A stretch of DNA of 64,000 nucleotides from Bacillota bacterium (GCA_009787385.1 WRGC01000003.1:1-64000), one strand, 5' to 3'. Counted from the first letter of the stretch, positions 44,256 through 53,346 are shown. Translations and numbers: made by a program. The notes: generated by a model not told the origin, from the letters alone.

Positions 44256-47029
44256 TCTTCACAATCACCTCTATCATCATAGCTAGCATAGTAATTAGCA
44301 TTTATATTTACTATATATCTAGCGTTTTCTTCTTGTTGATCATTGTCTAACTTTGGAAATCCTATTTGATAACCAATCAAATATTTTTTACTAGCTTTAA
44401 AATTATTAGACATTTCAAATTCTTGCCATTTTTTTACAGTTTCTTTATCCTTTAGGGCTATGGTATCATCAAGCTCATCTTCTTCACTATCCAATGTAAT
44501 GTTTTTTGTTGTGTTATTTTGACAATGAAAGTTTGATGGCAAAACATTGTATATCATAAGCAAGGGATTTCTATCTTGTATTAGATATTTTTTTTCATTT
44601 TCTAAAGTATTTTCTTTGTCAATTTTATTTTTTTGTTCCTTTGTCAATCCTATTGATGTATCCCTTGGACTTCCCAGTCTATTGTGACTTATTTGAATCA
44701 AACTAGTATTGTCCAAAAGTTTGTTGTATTTTCTTAAGACAGGCTTGATTTTTACTCCATTTACAAATTCAAACTCTTCCCCACTACCATTAATTAAAAG
44801 CACATCAAATTTTGTAATAGATTTTTCATTATTCAAAAAATCTATAATTTGCCTTGTGTCAAAGTTGTCATTTGCTTGTTCATTTATTTTCAATTCATCA
44901 AGAAATTTTATAATTTTACTAACATCAATGTCTCTTAAATATGGTTGAGGTGTTTGTGTATCTAGCTTGTCCAAATTTTGTTCTACTAAGAGTTTTGTTG
45001 TTTGTATATTTGTATCATTGTCTTGTTTATAATCAATCATTGGAGTATAGAACATCTCACCCCAAAAGTGTTTTCTAATAGTTTTAGAACTTGTATTTCT
45101 CATCTTGCCAGATGCCGTTATTCTAAGACCATTATAAAAATTGTTACGCACTCTAATACCAAATTGTATAGGCTTTTTCTTTTTAGCACACATATCTTTC
45201 ATATCTTGTCTCAACTCTTCGGTAGACTGAATTATCTCTTTATAATACTCTTTTGTCATTTTTCTCAAATATACAGCACATAAATCACTATATTCATTTC
45301 TATAACCAAACCACCTACCCATTTGCATCAATACATCAAAGGTTGCAGAATTGCGATAAAAATAACTTATCATCAAACCCTCTAGTGTAAGTCCTCTAGA
45401 CAATGCCAAACCACCAATTGCAATAACTCTACACCCATTTTTGTTTGTATAGTCTAGCTTTTGTGATGTTTTATCTGAGTTTACTACAAGTACAATAATG
45501 TTTTTTATTGAGTTATACAATTTACTAATCAAATCATTCCATTCAATACCACAGTACAAATACTCTTTACCAAACAAATCATACAATCTTGCTACACTTG
45601 GATTGCTTAGATATTCTTTTTTTGTCAGTTTCAACGAATGTTTTATATCATTAGTTATATCCTTTAAATATTCTTTGACTAACTCACCTACAACAAATTG
45701 TACTTTTTTGTATGACGATACATTGATTAGCATAGACCTATGAGTACATTTGTCACTATCTCTACAATCTCTAATCGCATTTACTATCAAAAACCTATCA
45801 ATAGCTTGTTGCAATGATTGTGGCAAGACTTTTGGGACAAAGTCTTGTTTATGCCCCAAAGGAATTGCATTGTATAATTCTTCTTGTTCTTGCTCTGTTT
45901 TATCAACAATTTTTAGCATATGACTGTCACTATCATTGCCAACACTCAAGAACATCTTTTTTGCTCCATTGTAGTTTGACGGTGGGGACAATGCAAAAAT
46001 AAAATCTTTTGGAAACAAATCATTGCCCAACATTTCATCATCTGTATTTGGGTCAATAAATACATTTGCAAAAGGTGTGGCAGTAAAACCTACATAATTA
46101 CTTTTTTCAAATAAATTTAGTAGATTACGAATATGCTTGTTTGTTTGTGTTGGGGCATCTTCTTCTTTTTTTGTATTAATACTAGCATTGTCACACTCAT
46201 CATCAATCATAAGCATAGGGAATTTGACTTTACTTTCCCTATTTCTCAAGTTTTTATTTATTGCACTATAAATCTTTTTTAATACTGATACATTTTTTTT
46301 GATAATAAAAATATATGGTTCTCTAGTACTTTCTCTTATTAGCAATGCTGTATTATTTTCCGATCCTTTTACAAAATCTTTATTTCTTGTTGTAAAAGAA
46401 TAAGGCAAAATATCCCCTTTTTCAACGCCAACATCTTGACTGTTTTCCACATCATATCCTATAAAACCCTCTTCAACTCTGATTTGTGTCTGTTGTCTAA
46501 GAGACTCTATAGTTCCAGTCAATAAAAATATTACTTTATATCCAGCGTCAACAGCCTTGCATATTAACCCAATATAATTAGATGTTTTGCCTGATTGAAC
46601 ATCACCTATCACCAACCCCTTTCTTGAAAAACTATCAGTAGAATTTGGATCGCCTAGATAAGACATGAGTTTGGATAGCGTGTCATCTTCTAACGATTGA
46701 ATAACATTTGGCAAAAATCCTTTGTCTTTTAAATGTTTTTTGTACCTACCCCAAAAAAATGTATCTTTGTTTTGCAAATTATTGTACCAATCATCAAAGT
46801 GTTCATAATCAGCTATTATGCCAACACCCTCAGGTTGATAAACTGCATATATAGATTTTATTTTTTTAATCAATTCTTGACAATCTTGGTCATTCAATTC
46901 AACTAATTGTTCTATTCTTAATATAGTTTTTTTTATATAGTTATCATCAAAATCATCTACATTATCTAGTTTATAAAATGAATCAAAAAAACTAAGTGCT
47001 GTTTCTATTTTATCTCTATTGTCACTCAT
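44252..47029 (-). CDS. Z1-domain superfamily 2 helicase-like protein
   Basis: A 925-residue ATPase. Walker A is GDVQSGKTSNY, Walker B is LMIDDECDNAS, motif III is GFTATPFANV, and later helicase motifs appear in SRGLTLEGLM and MQMGRWFGYR. These are the hallmarks of the Z1 group of helicases, known from predicted restriction systems with MORC/MutL-type ATPases. It would move along or remodel DNA to drive the nuclease. It overlaps the GHKL gene by 8 bp and the nuclease gene by 4 bp. Confidence 0.92.
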   Translation of the reverse strand: MSDNRDKIETALSFFDSFYKLDNVDDFDDNYIKKTILRIEQLVELNDQDCQELIKKIKSIYAVYQPEGVGIIADYEHFDDWYNNLQNKDTFFWGRYKKHLKDKGFLPNVIQSLEDDTLSKLMSYLGDPNSTDSFSRKGLVIGDVQSGKTSNYIGLICKAVDAGYKVIFLLTGTIESLRQQTQIRVEEGFIGYDVENSQDVGVEKGDILPYSFTTRNKDFVKGSENNTALLIRESTREPYIFIIKKNVSVLKKIYSAINKNLRNRESKVKFPMLMIDDECDNASINTKKEEDAPTQTNKHIRNLLNLFEKSNYVGFTATPFANVFIDPNTDDEMLGNDLFPKDFIFALSPPSNYNGAKKMFLSVGNDSDSHMLKIVDKTEQEQEELYNAIPLGHKQDFVPKVLPQSLQQAIDRFLIVNAIRDCRDSDKCTHRSMLINVSSYKKVQFVVGELVKEYLKDITNDIKHSLKLTKKEYLSNPSVARLYDLFGKEYLYCGIEWNDLISKLYNSIKNIIVLVVNSDKTSQKLDYTNKNGCRVIAIGGLALSRGLTLEGLMISYFYRNSATFDVLMQMGRWFGYRNEYSDLCAVYLRKMTKEYYKEIIQSTEELRQDMKDMCAKKKKPIQFGIRVRNNFYNGLRITASGKMRNTSSKTIRKHFWGEMFYTPMIDYKQDNDTNIQTTKLLVEQNLDKLDTQTPQPYLRDIDVSKIIKFLDELKINEQANDNFDTRQIIDFLNNEKSITKFDVLLINGSGEEFEFVNGVKIKPVLRKYNKLLDNTSLIQISHNRLGSPRDTSIGLTKEQKNKIDKENTLENEKKYLIQDRNPLLMIYNVLPSNFHCQNNTTKNITLDSEEDELDDTIALKDKETVKKWQEFEMSNNFKASKKYLIGYQIGFPKLDNDQQEENARYIVNINANYYASYDDRGDCEE

Positions 47030-48509
47030 AATTCAATGCTTCCTTTACCAATTTTACAATTTGTACATCATTAAATGGTTCAATTGACAACACCTTATCT
47101 ACAGCTATGCTAATATCAATTTTATTTGTATTAGCAACGATATTTATCATCTTTTTAGCTTCATCTATAAGCATTTGTTGCCTTTCAAGACTTATGTTTA
47201 ATTCAATATTTTGATTACATACACTACTATAAATATCATCAAATGGTATAGCTTGACCTACAATTTCTAGCAATCTATATATCTTAGAGTGATTACTTTC
47301 TTCAAAATTGTTATCTACAAAGTCCCTGACAAATTTACAATCTAAATTGATTGCAAATATATCTTTTCCCGTTCTTGATTGTTTTTTATTCCAAATTCTA
47401 TTGTTGTCTAAGGTATCAAGTTTGTGTTTGTGCGTTGTTTTTCGTTCTGACCTTGTTCTAATGTCTTCTATAATCTTTCTAAAATGAACAACCAATTTTG
47501 GGGGGATATTTGCTTTTTGCTTTTTTATGTCAATATCCCAAATATCATCTAGCGAATTTGGAATATCTACTTTTATTTTTGCATATTTTGCAACTTCTGA
47601 CTTAACTCTAATCCCAAACCAAGTTCCGTATATTATAAGTCTCTCATTGCGATATATATAAAATCCTTGACAATCACGCATTGTATCTGCTCCACCAAGC
47701 AGTACTCTATCATCATCATCCAAATCATGATAGTGTGGTAATGTATAAGATTGAATTTTTATATCATGATTATTACCATCGCTATCAGTTAGTGATATAA
47801 CTTCTTGCTTACCCTTTTCTGTTTTTAAGTGTCGTTCCAAAAAAGGGTCTTGTGGTGTTATCAAATCTCTATTGATAAAAATTTTAACTTTTTTGTCAAG
47901 GTATCTATGAAAAATAAGTTCAATATGTTTTCTTGTTCTTTGTATACTATCTTGCAATGCTCTATACAAATCTTTATTATCGTCTAGCTTTGACAACAAC
48001 AAATCAAAATCTCTCCAAACAACTAAAGTACCTTGTTGCATATCTTTCAAGATACCTATTTGAGGTATGTTAGCTATTTCACTATCGTTATACTCTTGAC
48101 ATAGCCACTTGTTGTCTTTTTGTACTTGTGCAATATCCCAACCAAGAACTGACAAATCACCATCTTTTTTTGATGCTACAACAAGATTTCTACACTGAGA
48201 AAATGAAGCAGTTTTTAATCCTAGACCAAATCTACCAAGGTCATTTTTTGCTCGCTCACCATCAAAGTTACTCCCAATCTTCATGGCATTTGCAAGCTCA
48301 TTTCGTGTCATACCCTTGCCATCGTCCAAAAAAGTAATGTACTGCTCATCAAACGGATTGATACATAGAGAGATATAAATATTTTTTGCATATACAGAAA
48401 GACTATTGTCAAGTATATCTGCAACTGCAGACTCAAAAGAATAACCAATTTGCCTTAAAGAATTTATAAGAACCTTTGGCGTAGGTAAATTTTCAAAATA
48501 TTCAGCCAT
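47022..48509 (-). CDS. MORC/MutL-type GHKL ATPase, first gene of defence operon
   Basis: A 495-residue GHKL ATPase: N box AVADILDNSLS, G1 FLDDGKGM, and G2 GRFGLGLKTASF. The S5-like transducer domain follows (residues about 190 to 330), with the lysine region IKKQKANIP. Such MutL/MORC homologues sit beside Z1 helicases in predicted restriction-modification operons and act as ATP-driven clamps. Start set at ATG 48509 (MAEYFENLPTPK), since the earlier in-frame TTG at 48527 lies in the terminator T-tract. No ribosome site is seen. Expression probably depends on the leader described separately. Confidence 0.9.
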   Translation of the reverse strand: MAEYFENLPTPKVLINSLRQIGYSFESAVADILDNSLSVYAKNIYISLCINPFDEQYITFLDDGKGMTRNELANAMKIGSNFDGERAKNDLGRFGLGLKTASFSQCRNLVVASKKDGDLSVLGWDIAQVQKDNKWLCQEYNDSEIANIPQIGILKDMQQGTLVVWRDFDLLLSKLDDNKDLYRALQDSIQRTRKHIELIFHRYLDKKVKIFINRDLITPQDPFLERHLKTEKGKQEVISLTDSDGNNHDIKIQSYTLPHYHDLDDDDRVLLGGADTMRDCQGFYIYRNERLIIYGTWFGIRVKSEVAKYAKIKVDIPNSLDDIWDIDIKKQKANIPPKLVVHFRKIIEDIRTRSERKTTHKHKLDTLDNNRIWNKKQSRTGKDIFAINLDCKFVRDFVDNNFEESNHSKIYRLLEIVGQAIPFDDIYSSVCNQNIELNISLERQQMLIDEAKKMINIVANTNKIDISIAVDKVLSIEPFNDVQIVKLVKEALNYE

Positions 48510-48520
48510 AAAAACAAATA

Positions 48521-48557
48521 AAAACACACATACCTAGATTTTAGGCATGTGTGTTTT
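48521..48557 (-). terminator. Terminator/attenuator hairpin before the defence operon
   Basis: Arms 48521 to 48531 and 47 to 57 (AAAACACACAT with ATGTGTGTTTT), extended past one mismatch by CCTA/TAGG, then a T-rich tract on the minus strand. It ends 11 bases before the first start codon (48509), downstream of the promoter. Confidence 0.8.
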
Positions 48558-48604
48558 GGTTTTAGTTGTTATAAATTTTGATATGGCAAAAGACGAGAAA
48601 AGTT

Positions 48605-48661
48605 CTACCCCCCCCCGTTGATGCAAATGCTACGGTTTGTCATTTTGTCAATATTCATCAT
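48605..48661 (-). CDS. Possible leader peptide ORF ending in a 9-G tract
   Basis: An 18-codon frame from ATG 48661 to TAG 48605, coding MMNIDKMTNRSICINGGG. The last three Gly codons are a run of nine G (plus-strand C, 48608 to 48616). Loss of one G would open the frame for about 16 more codons to a later TAA. It lies between the promoter and the attenuator hairpin. No ribosome site is visible, but the first ATG is only about 5 bases from the predicted transcript start. Translation is unproven. Confidence 0.4.
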   Translation of the reverse strand: MMNIDKMTNRSICINGGG

Positions 48662-48672
48662 AAATATACCAT

Positions 48673-48701
48673 ATTATACAACAAATTGTAAAAAAAGTCA
48701 A
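48673..48701 (-). promoter_or_regulatory. Promoter of the defence operon
   Basis: TTGACT (48696 to 48701), 17-bp spacer, TATAAT (48673 to 48678) on the minus strand, about 165 bases before the ATPase start. Confidence 0.8.
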
Positions 48702-48739
48702 GTACAAAAGAAAAATTGAATAGAAATAGCTACTCACTT

Positions 48740-48927
48740 TATTTATTTTTACAATTAGCACTTAGATTGTATTGTTTTAATTTTTCTAACAATTGCTGCT
48801 TAAAATAGTTGACTACATCTTTGTACAACTCGCCACCATATGGATTCTATCATAATCAACCATGGCGTGTATATCCCACTCACAAATAGCTTGCACCACA
48901 AACTTGGCATTAATATTTTTCAATGCC
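48740..48927 (-). pseudogene. Frameshifted duplicate of the methyltransferase 5' end
   Basis: 188 bases match 40944 to 41131 in the intact methyltransferase gene, same strand, with about ten substitutions and one missing base near 48839 that breaks the frame. It covers codons about 27 to 89. It joins abruptly at 48927/48928 to the truncated P-loop gene. Confidence 0.92.
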
Positions 48928-49462
48928 AAGAAATACAAACATTACATACAGCACATAGAGTAAATAATATTGCAAACAACAAACTTCTCTTTTTAGATGT
49001 TGCCTTAGTGCGTTCTATTTTTGAATTTGGCAATTTCGAAGCTGGTTGACTATACAACAATTGTTGCAATATACTTCGCTCTATTGCACTATCGTCACTA
49101 ATCTCATTAGCACTGCTATCACTCACAACATCGTCATTAAATGACCCCAAAGATATACGAGTAAATGTATCAGTATATTTTTTTGATTTTCTCTTACTTA
49201 ATTTTGACTGCTCTTCTTGTCTACGCTTGTCCAAATATGTCTCAATTACACTACTCTTTCCCGATCCAAACCTTGCAACAACAGAAATGTTGTTGACACC
49301 ACTCTCCTTTATCTTAAAGTCAAATATGTTTGCCTCATTGTCATATATCTCCGGCATTGCTTTGGGAGAATTATCTAGCAAAAGAGTGGTGTCAATAATA
49401 CAACTATTGTTGCCACTTTGAGAACTTATCTCTTTTTTCATATTATTTCTTTTGTTGCTCAC
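48928..49462 (-). pseudogene. Truncated YobI-like P-loop NTPase
   Basis: Only the N-terminal about 178 residues remain. They include VVARFGSGKSSVIETYLD (Walker A), TRISLGSFNDD, and SAIERSILQQLLYS, followed by a hydrophobic helix where the gene is cut by the methyltransferase fragment. This matches the N-terminal part of the large YobI-type membrane-linked P-loop ATPases, which are normally over 1000 residues. Start chosen at GTG 49462 with GAGGAG 6 bases upstream. Non-functional as an ATPase. The 331 bases between it and the next gene hold nothing recognisable. Confidence 0.75.
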
Positions 49463-49814
49463 AAATCTACTCCTCAATGCCAATCAAAAAATCCAAACTT
49501 TGCTTATTATTATAAAAGGCTATTTGTCATATATATGACGATATTTCTCACATTCACTCAGTACTTTTTTTCTTAAGAAAAGTAAAGTTGTTATCACAAC
49601 ATCTTTAAAAATATCCCTCAAATCATATTTAAATATTTGACACAAAGATGTCGTATAATATTCCATTATAATATTGTTTACATGTAGCAAGCTAGCTACT
49701 TACAAAATCTAAATAAACATTCACTACTACTACAAATCTTTCAACTCAACTTGTGTTAATAATTCTTTGATACTATTATTTGTCAAAATTAAAACTACTT
49801 AATTGCAATAACAA

Positions 49815-50507
49815 TCAACCATCTATCAAAACCAATTTATGCCCCACTTGATCACATGATGTCAAATAAAACTCTGTAGAGCCCACAATGTGTACTCTAG
49901 GGACTTTTATATTGTTTCCATGTAAATGTCCATATATTACTTTAGATACACTATATTGATTGTATAAATCTGTAAAAGGTGTGGATTGTAGCTTGCTATT
50001 GAAAGGTGGATAATGTGCCATAGATATTATTTTGTCACTATCATGTTTTATTTTTTGCATGCTCTGTAGTGACAACTTAAGTCTTTCTATTTCCCTATTG
50101 TATATCTTTAAGTCACTTTCACCTTGATGTTTTTCAGGAACTGTCCACCCTCTAGTGCCACAAATACAATAATTGCCTATCCTTATACTATCATTTTGCA
50201 AAGCATATACCTTGTGCTTGAGTATGCTTCTCAATATAGAAATTGACTTCCACCAATAGTCATGATTGCCTCGTATCAATATCTTGTATCCTGGCAAATC
50301 TGCAACAAAATCCAAATCTAACATAGCGTTTTGCAGTGTCATTGCCCAACTCAAATCTCCACCCAACAACACTATATCATCTTCCATCACTATATCTAGC
50401 CACGATTGCTTTATACGATCTATATGATTGTCCCACCCTTTAAAAATATTCATAGGCTTGTTGTCTACACTTGCCATATGTAAGTCACTAATAGCAAAAA
50501 CTCTCAT
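49815..50507 (-). CDS. Calcineurin-like metallophosphoesterase
   Basis: A 230-residue cytosolic phosphoesterase: FAISDLHMAS, VLLGGDLSWAM, IRGNHDYWW, MAHYPPF and YGHLHG supply the full set of metal ligands. The C-terminal end (LTSCDQVGHKLVLI) fits the family of small Firmicute phosphoesterases of unknown substrate. The promoter is TTGACT, 18 bp, TATAAT with 7 bases to the ATG, so leaderless, and the -10 is framed by an inverted repeat. Confidence 0.88.
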   Translation of the reverse strand: MRVFAISDLHMASVDNKPMNIFKGWDNHIDRIKQSWLDIVMEDDIVLLGGDLSWAMTLQNAMLDLDFVADLPGYKILIRGNHDYWWKSISILRSILKHKVYALQNDSIRIGNYCICGTRGWTVPEKHQGESDLKIYNREIERLKLSLQSMQKIKHDSDKIISMAHYPPFNSKLQSTPFTDLYNQYSVSKVIYGHLHGNNIKVPRVHIVGSTEFYLTSCDQVGHKLVLIDG

Positions 50508-50544
50508 AAAGATTATTATACCATGAGAGTTTAATACTAGTCAA
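50498..50544 (-). promoter_or_regulatory. Promoter with flanking inverted repeat, phosphoesterase gene
   Basis: TTGACT (50539 to 50544), 18-bp spacer, TATAAT (50515 to 50520), preceded by an extended TGG. Ten-base arms AAACTCTCAT (50498 to 50507) and ATGAGAGTTT (50523 to 50532) enclose the -10 and overlap the ATG; possible operator. Confidence 0.65.
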
Positions 50545-50624
50545 TTATAGGCAACTATAGATATATCAAGAGACAAAGAATGTTAAATCAAAATCTTTTA
50601 ACAAACAATTTTTAATTATATATA

Positions 50625-51119
50625 CTAAAATCTTTCTGTCAAACGAACAATAAGATTGCTTACCATTGTCAAAGTTTGTTTTTGGGTTTCCTCAAAAGGT
50701 ACATCACTTATAGCCATTAGTACACCATAACTATCTATACCTATTACAGGCTGAAGCAATACATCCAAACCATTTTCATCTTTGTCCATAATAACTTTTT
50801 TGGTAGCAATACTAGATACAGCCTTTTGATTGATAACTTTGTCTATATACTTATCCTTATATGGTCCTGCCCCTACACGCCAACGCAATCCATCACTAGC
50901 AAGAATAGCAAAAGGTGCAAGCATGCTATCTATTACTATGTTGGCGTTGTTTATGTATTCGGACTCCAATCCGATTTTTTTCAACATAATCTCGCCTTTT
51001 TCGGTTGCCAAAATTTCCATAGGATCACCTATGTTGATTCTATGCATTTTGCGATACTCCATAGGAATAACAATTCTGCCAAGTTCATCAATGCGTCTAA
51101 CTATACCTGTATTTTTCAT
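50625..51119 (-). CDS. spoVT: Stage V sporulation protein T-like regulator
   Basis: An AbrB-type DNA-binding domain at the N-terminus (MKNTGIVRRIDELGRIVIP, then GDPMEILATEKGEIMLKK) is followed by a GAF-like C-terminal domain of about 110 residues, as in SpoVT. SpoVT controls late forespore genes in Bacillus and broader programmes in Clostridia. Start at ATG 51119 with AGGAG 6 bases upstream; an earlier TTG-type start would add 13 residues before the conserved N-terminus. Upstream, TTGAC and GTCAA arms form a small inverted repeat near 51270. Confidence 0.9.
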   Translation of the reverse strand: MKNTGIVRRIDELGRIVIPMEYRKMHRINIGDPMEILATEKGEIMLKKIGLESEYINNANIVIDSMLAPFAILASDGLRWRVGAGPYKDKYIDKVINQKAVSSIATKKVIMDKDENGLDVLLQPVIGIDSYGVLMAISDVPFEETQKQTLTMVSNLIVRLTERF

Positions 51120-51523
51120 ACCAACTCCTAGCTTTTTTGCAATACAAAACAATACCAATCAACTATCAAAAAAGCCTATTTCTTTTAATTTATTAATTAT
51201 TAGATCTAAAAACTGTGATAAATCAACACAAGTATTCACTTTATCACATACAAAGTTTGACAATGTGTCTTGACTTTTGTCAATATATGTGTTATTATAA
51301 CATAAATATTACTTTTTGTCAATTAATTTTGTACAAATTATGAATATATTGTAATATTATTTTCACATTATATAATTACACAATACTTATTTATTAATAG
51401 TATATCCAAATTTCCACAAAAAATATGATATAAACTAATGTATTTAGTTTATTATTTATAATATAACTAATATTATATTTTACCCGCAAAGCATCTTATA
51501 TTGGGACAATAATTTATTCACAT

Positions 51524-51925
51524 ATGCATAATGCAACAATAATAATGACAACTCAACAAGATGGACAATACGACAGTTCTGTAGATATAGCTTGCAGTGG
51601 GACTATTAGTGTTGTGGAAGGTACTACATTTTTAGACTTTGAAACAGAAACAAACAATACCAAAATGCGTATTGGAATTAGTTGTGATGTAATAAGTGTA
51701 AGTAGATTTGGTGAGCAAATTTATACCATGCTATTGCAAAAAGATAACAAAACTCACTTTTCAATTCTATCAAAATATGGAAAAATTCCTGTAACAATTA
51801 TTACTCATGATATACAGTATACTCAATCATCAACCGAATTAAATTTGATTTTAGACTATACTTTACAGTTTGTAGGAGACATACCATCTCACAATAAACT
51901 AGAAATAAAATGTATACGACATTAA
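51524..51925 (+). CDS. DUF1934 (YwiB-like) protein
   Basis: A 133-residue beta-rich protein with the DUF1934 pattern: SGTISVVEGTTFLDFETE, then SRFGEQIYTMLL, SKYGKIPVTIITHDI, and LDYTLQF near the C-terminus. Bacillus YwiB has a lipocalin-like barrel of unknown role. Divergent from spoVT; the 404-bp gap between them is AT-rich with no gene. Confidence 0.75.
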   Translation: MHNATIIMTTQQDGQYDSSVDIACSGTISVVEGTTFLDFETETNNTKMRIGISCDVISVSRFGEQIYTMLLQKDNKTHFSILSKYGKIPVTIITHDIQYTQSSTELNLILDYTLQFVGDIPSHNKLEIKCIRH

Positions 51926-52047
51926 TTTAAATTTATTTTGATATCAATAATACAAATTTAATTTTTCACACACAAAATATTATATATATCATTTACAATA
52001 TTTATACCCAAAACACTGAAATGTTTATAAAAAAATTACAAAATATG

Positions 52048-52078
52048 ACAAAAGAGAGCTTATTAAGCTCTCTTTTGT
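52048..52078. terminator. Bidirectional terminator after the DUF1934 gene
   Basis: A 14-bp perfect stem (ACAAAAGAGAGCTT with AAGCTCTCTTTTGT) and a 3-base loop, in the convergent gap. Confidence 0.85.
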
Positions 52079-52094
52079 TTACAATTAATAATAT

Positions 52095-53330
52095 TTATCC
52101 AAGCCCAGGCAACAATAAATTGTACAATTTGGAATCTTGAGTACAACATATAACAGACAATTGACCTCCATTAGCGTACACAATAGCAGTATTAATAAAA
52201 TAACTAACTACTCTAGATAGCTTTGAACCAACACTAAGTGATTCAAATAAAATTCCCAATTTATCTAGGTTTGCAATAACTGTTATTTTTTTTGCATCAT
52301 TTGCACACTCTTGTTGCAGTATTGGTACACACAAATCGCAAAAGACTCTAATATCATCAACATCTACACCAGCACTAATATACTGAACTCTTACATTAGC
52401 ATTCTGCAAACTACGAAATTCAAATTCACTTGCAAATGGCCAAACTACCACAGTGTTAGACTCTTTTCCATGAACAATTGAATAATCCAAAATCTTGGGA
52501 ATCAACTCAAGCTTGAGAGATGGCTCTACAAGCCCAAGTTCTCTACATATATTGATACTATCAATCCTATATACAAATTCACAATTTTTATATTTTGCTT
52601 TCCAATATACTACAAAGTCTCCTTTTTGAATTTGCTTTTCTTGTACTAGATAATTTGGCAAGACCGTAGGCAAAGTTTGCATATTAGAATCATAAATTTT
52701 GCTAAAATATCCATACTTATTAATTATACAAAAACCTGACTCTTTTTCTAATTTTTCAATATCAAACTTTTGTTGTCTCAGTTTTGAATACAATACATCT
52801 AAAGATAAGATCTTTCTCTCAATTGATGTCTCTCTCAATATTGCAACATTAGAATCACTCTTAATATTAAATTGATTATTAGCTCCAACTTCTTGCAAAA
52901 TAGATTGATACAAAATATAAGGTGTTTCTTTCCCATCTAAAGATATGTTCAATACTTCAGCTAAATACTTTAGAACATCTATCCTTGTTGCTTCTATCTT
53001 AACTTTTGATAGTTGATAAAGTTCTTCTATATTCTTCTTTTTTAATTCGTCTATAGAATATCCTTTGTACGACTTTATGTCCTTTAATCGTTCCAATTCA
53101 AATAAAACAATATCTAACAATGTGCGCCTATTCTTGCCTGTATTAGATTTTAACACATTTAATTTTTTTGCCAATAATTTAATTTCTGCTATATTAGTAT
53201 AATATAAAATATTCTTATCCAAACTTAATAATCCATCATCATCAAGTTCTTCTATATATTGCAAATTATATCCTTTGTTAATTCGTTTTGACAAATTATT
53301 ATTCTCTTTATCTTCAAATTCACTATACAT
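52095..53330 (-). CDS. Rho-like protein lacking ATPase motifs
   Basis: A 411-residue protein. Residues about 35 to 130 look like two helical Rho_N-type segments (YSIDELKKKNIEELYQLSK). A cold-shock-like segment aligns with the Rho primary RNA-binding site, as in INKYGYFSK and LVQEKQIQKGDFVVYW. The C-terminal part recalls the Rho core in pattern (CVPILQQECANDAKKITVIA, and YANGGQLSVICCT), but no Walker A or B is present. So this is at best a divergent or inactivated Rho. The assignment is by eye and uncertain; it may be an unrelated protein. It lies directly downstream of the dead beta-lactamase-fold gene. Confidence 0.4.
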   Translation of the reverse strand: MYSEFEDKENNNLSKRINKGYNLQYIEELDDDGLLSLDKNILYYTNIAEIKLLAKKLNVLKSNTGKNRRTLLDIVLFELERLKDIKSYKGYSIDELKKKNIEELYQLSKVKIEATRIDVLKYLAEVLNISLDGKETPYILYQSILQEVGANNQFNIKSDSNVAILRETSIERKILSLDVLYSKLRQQKFDIEKLEKESGFCIINKYGYFSKIYDSNMQTLPTVLPNYLVQEKQIQKGDFVVYWKAKYKNCEFVYRIDSINICRELGLVEPSLKLELIPKILDYSIVHGKESNTVVVWPFASEFEFRSLQNANVRVQYISAGVDVDDIRVFCDLCVPILQQECANDAKKITVIANLDKLGILFESLSVGSKLSRVVSYFINTAIVYANGGQLSVICCTQDSKLYNLLLPGLG

Positions 53331-53346
53331 AAACTATAATTAAACT

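Noticed and set aside
48842-48927. C-terminal end of the YobI-like open frame continuing into the methyltransferase fragment as a functional fusion
   Set aside because: The frame stops within a few codons of the junction and the remaining methyltransferase piece is in another frame with an indel.
52095-53330. A functional transcription terminator Rho
   Set aside because: No Walker A, Walker B or arginine finger region can be found; only pattern similarity remains.
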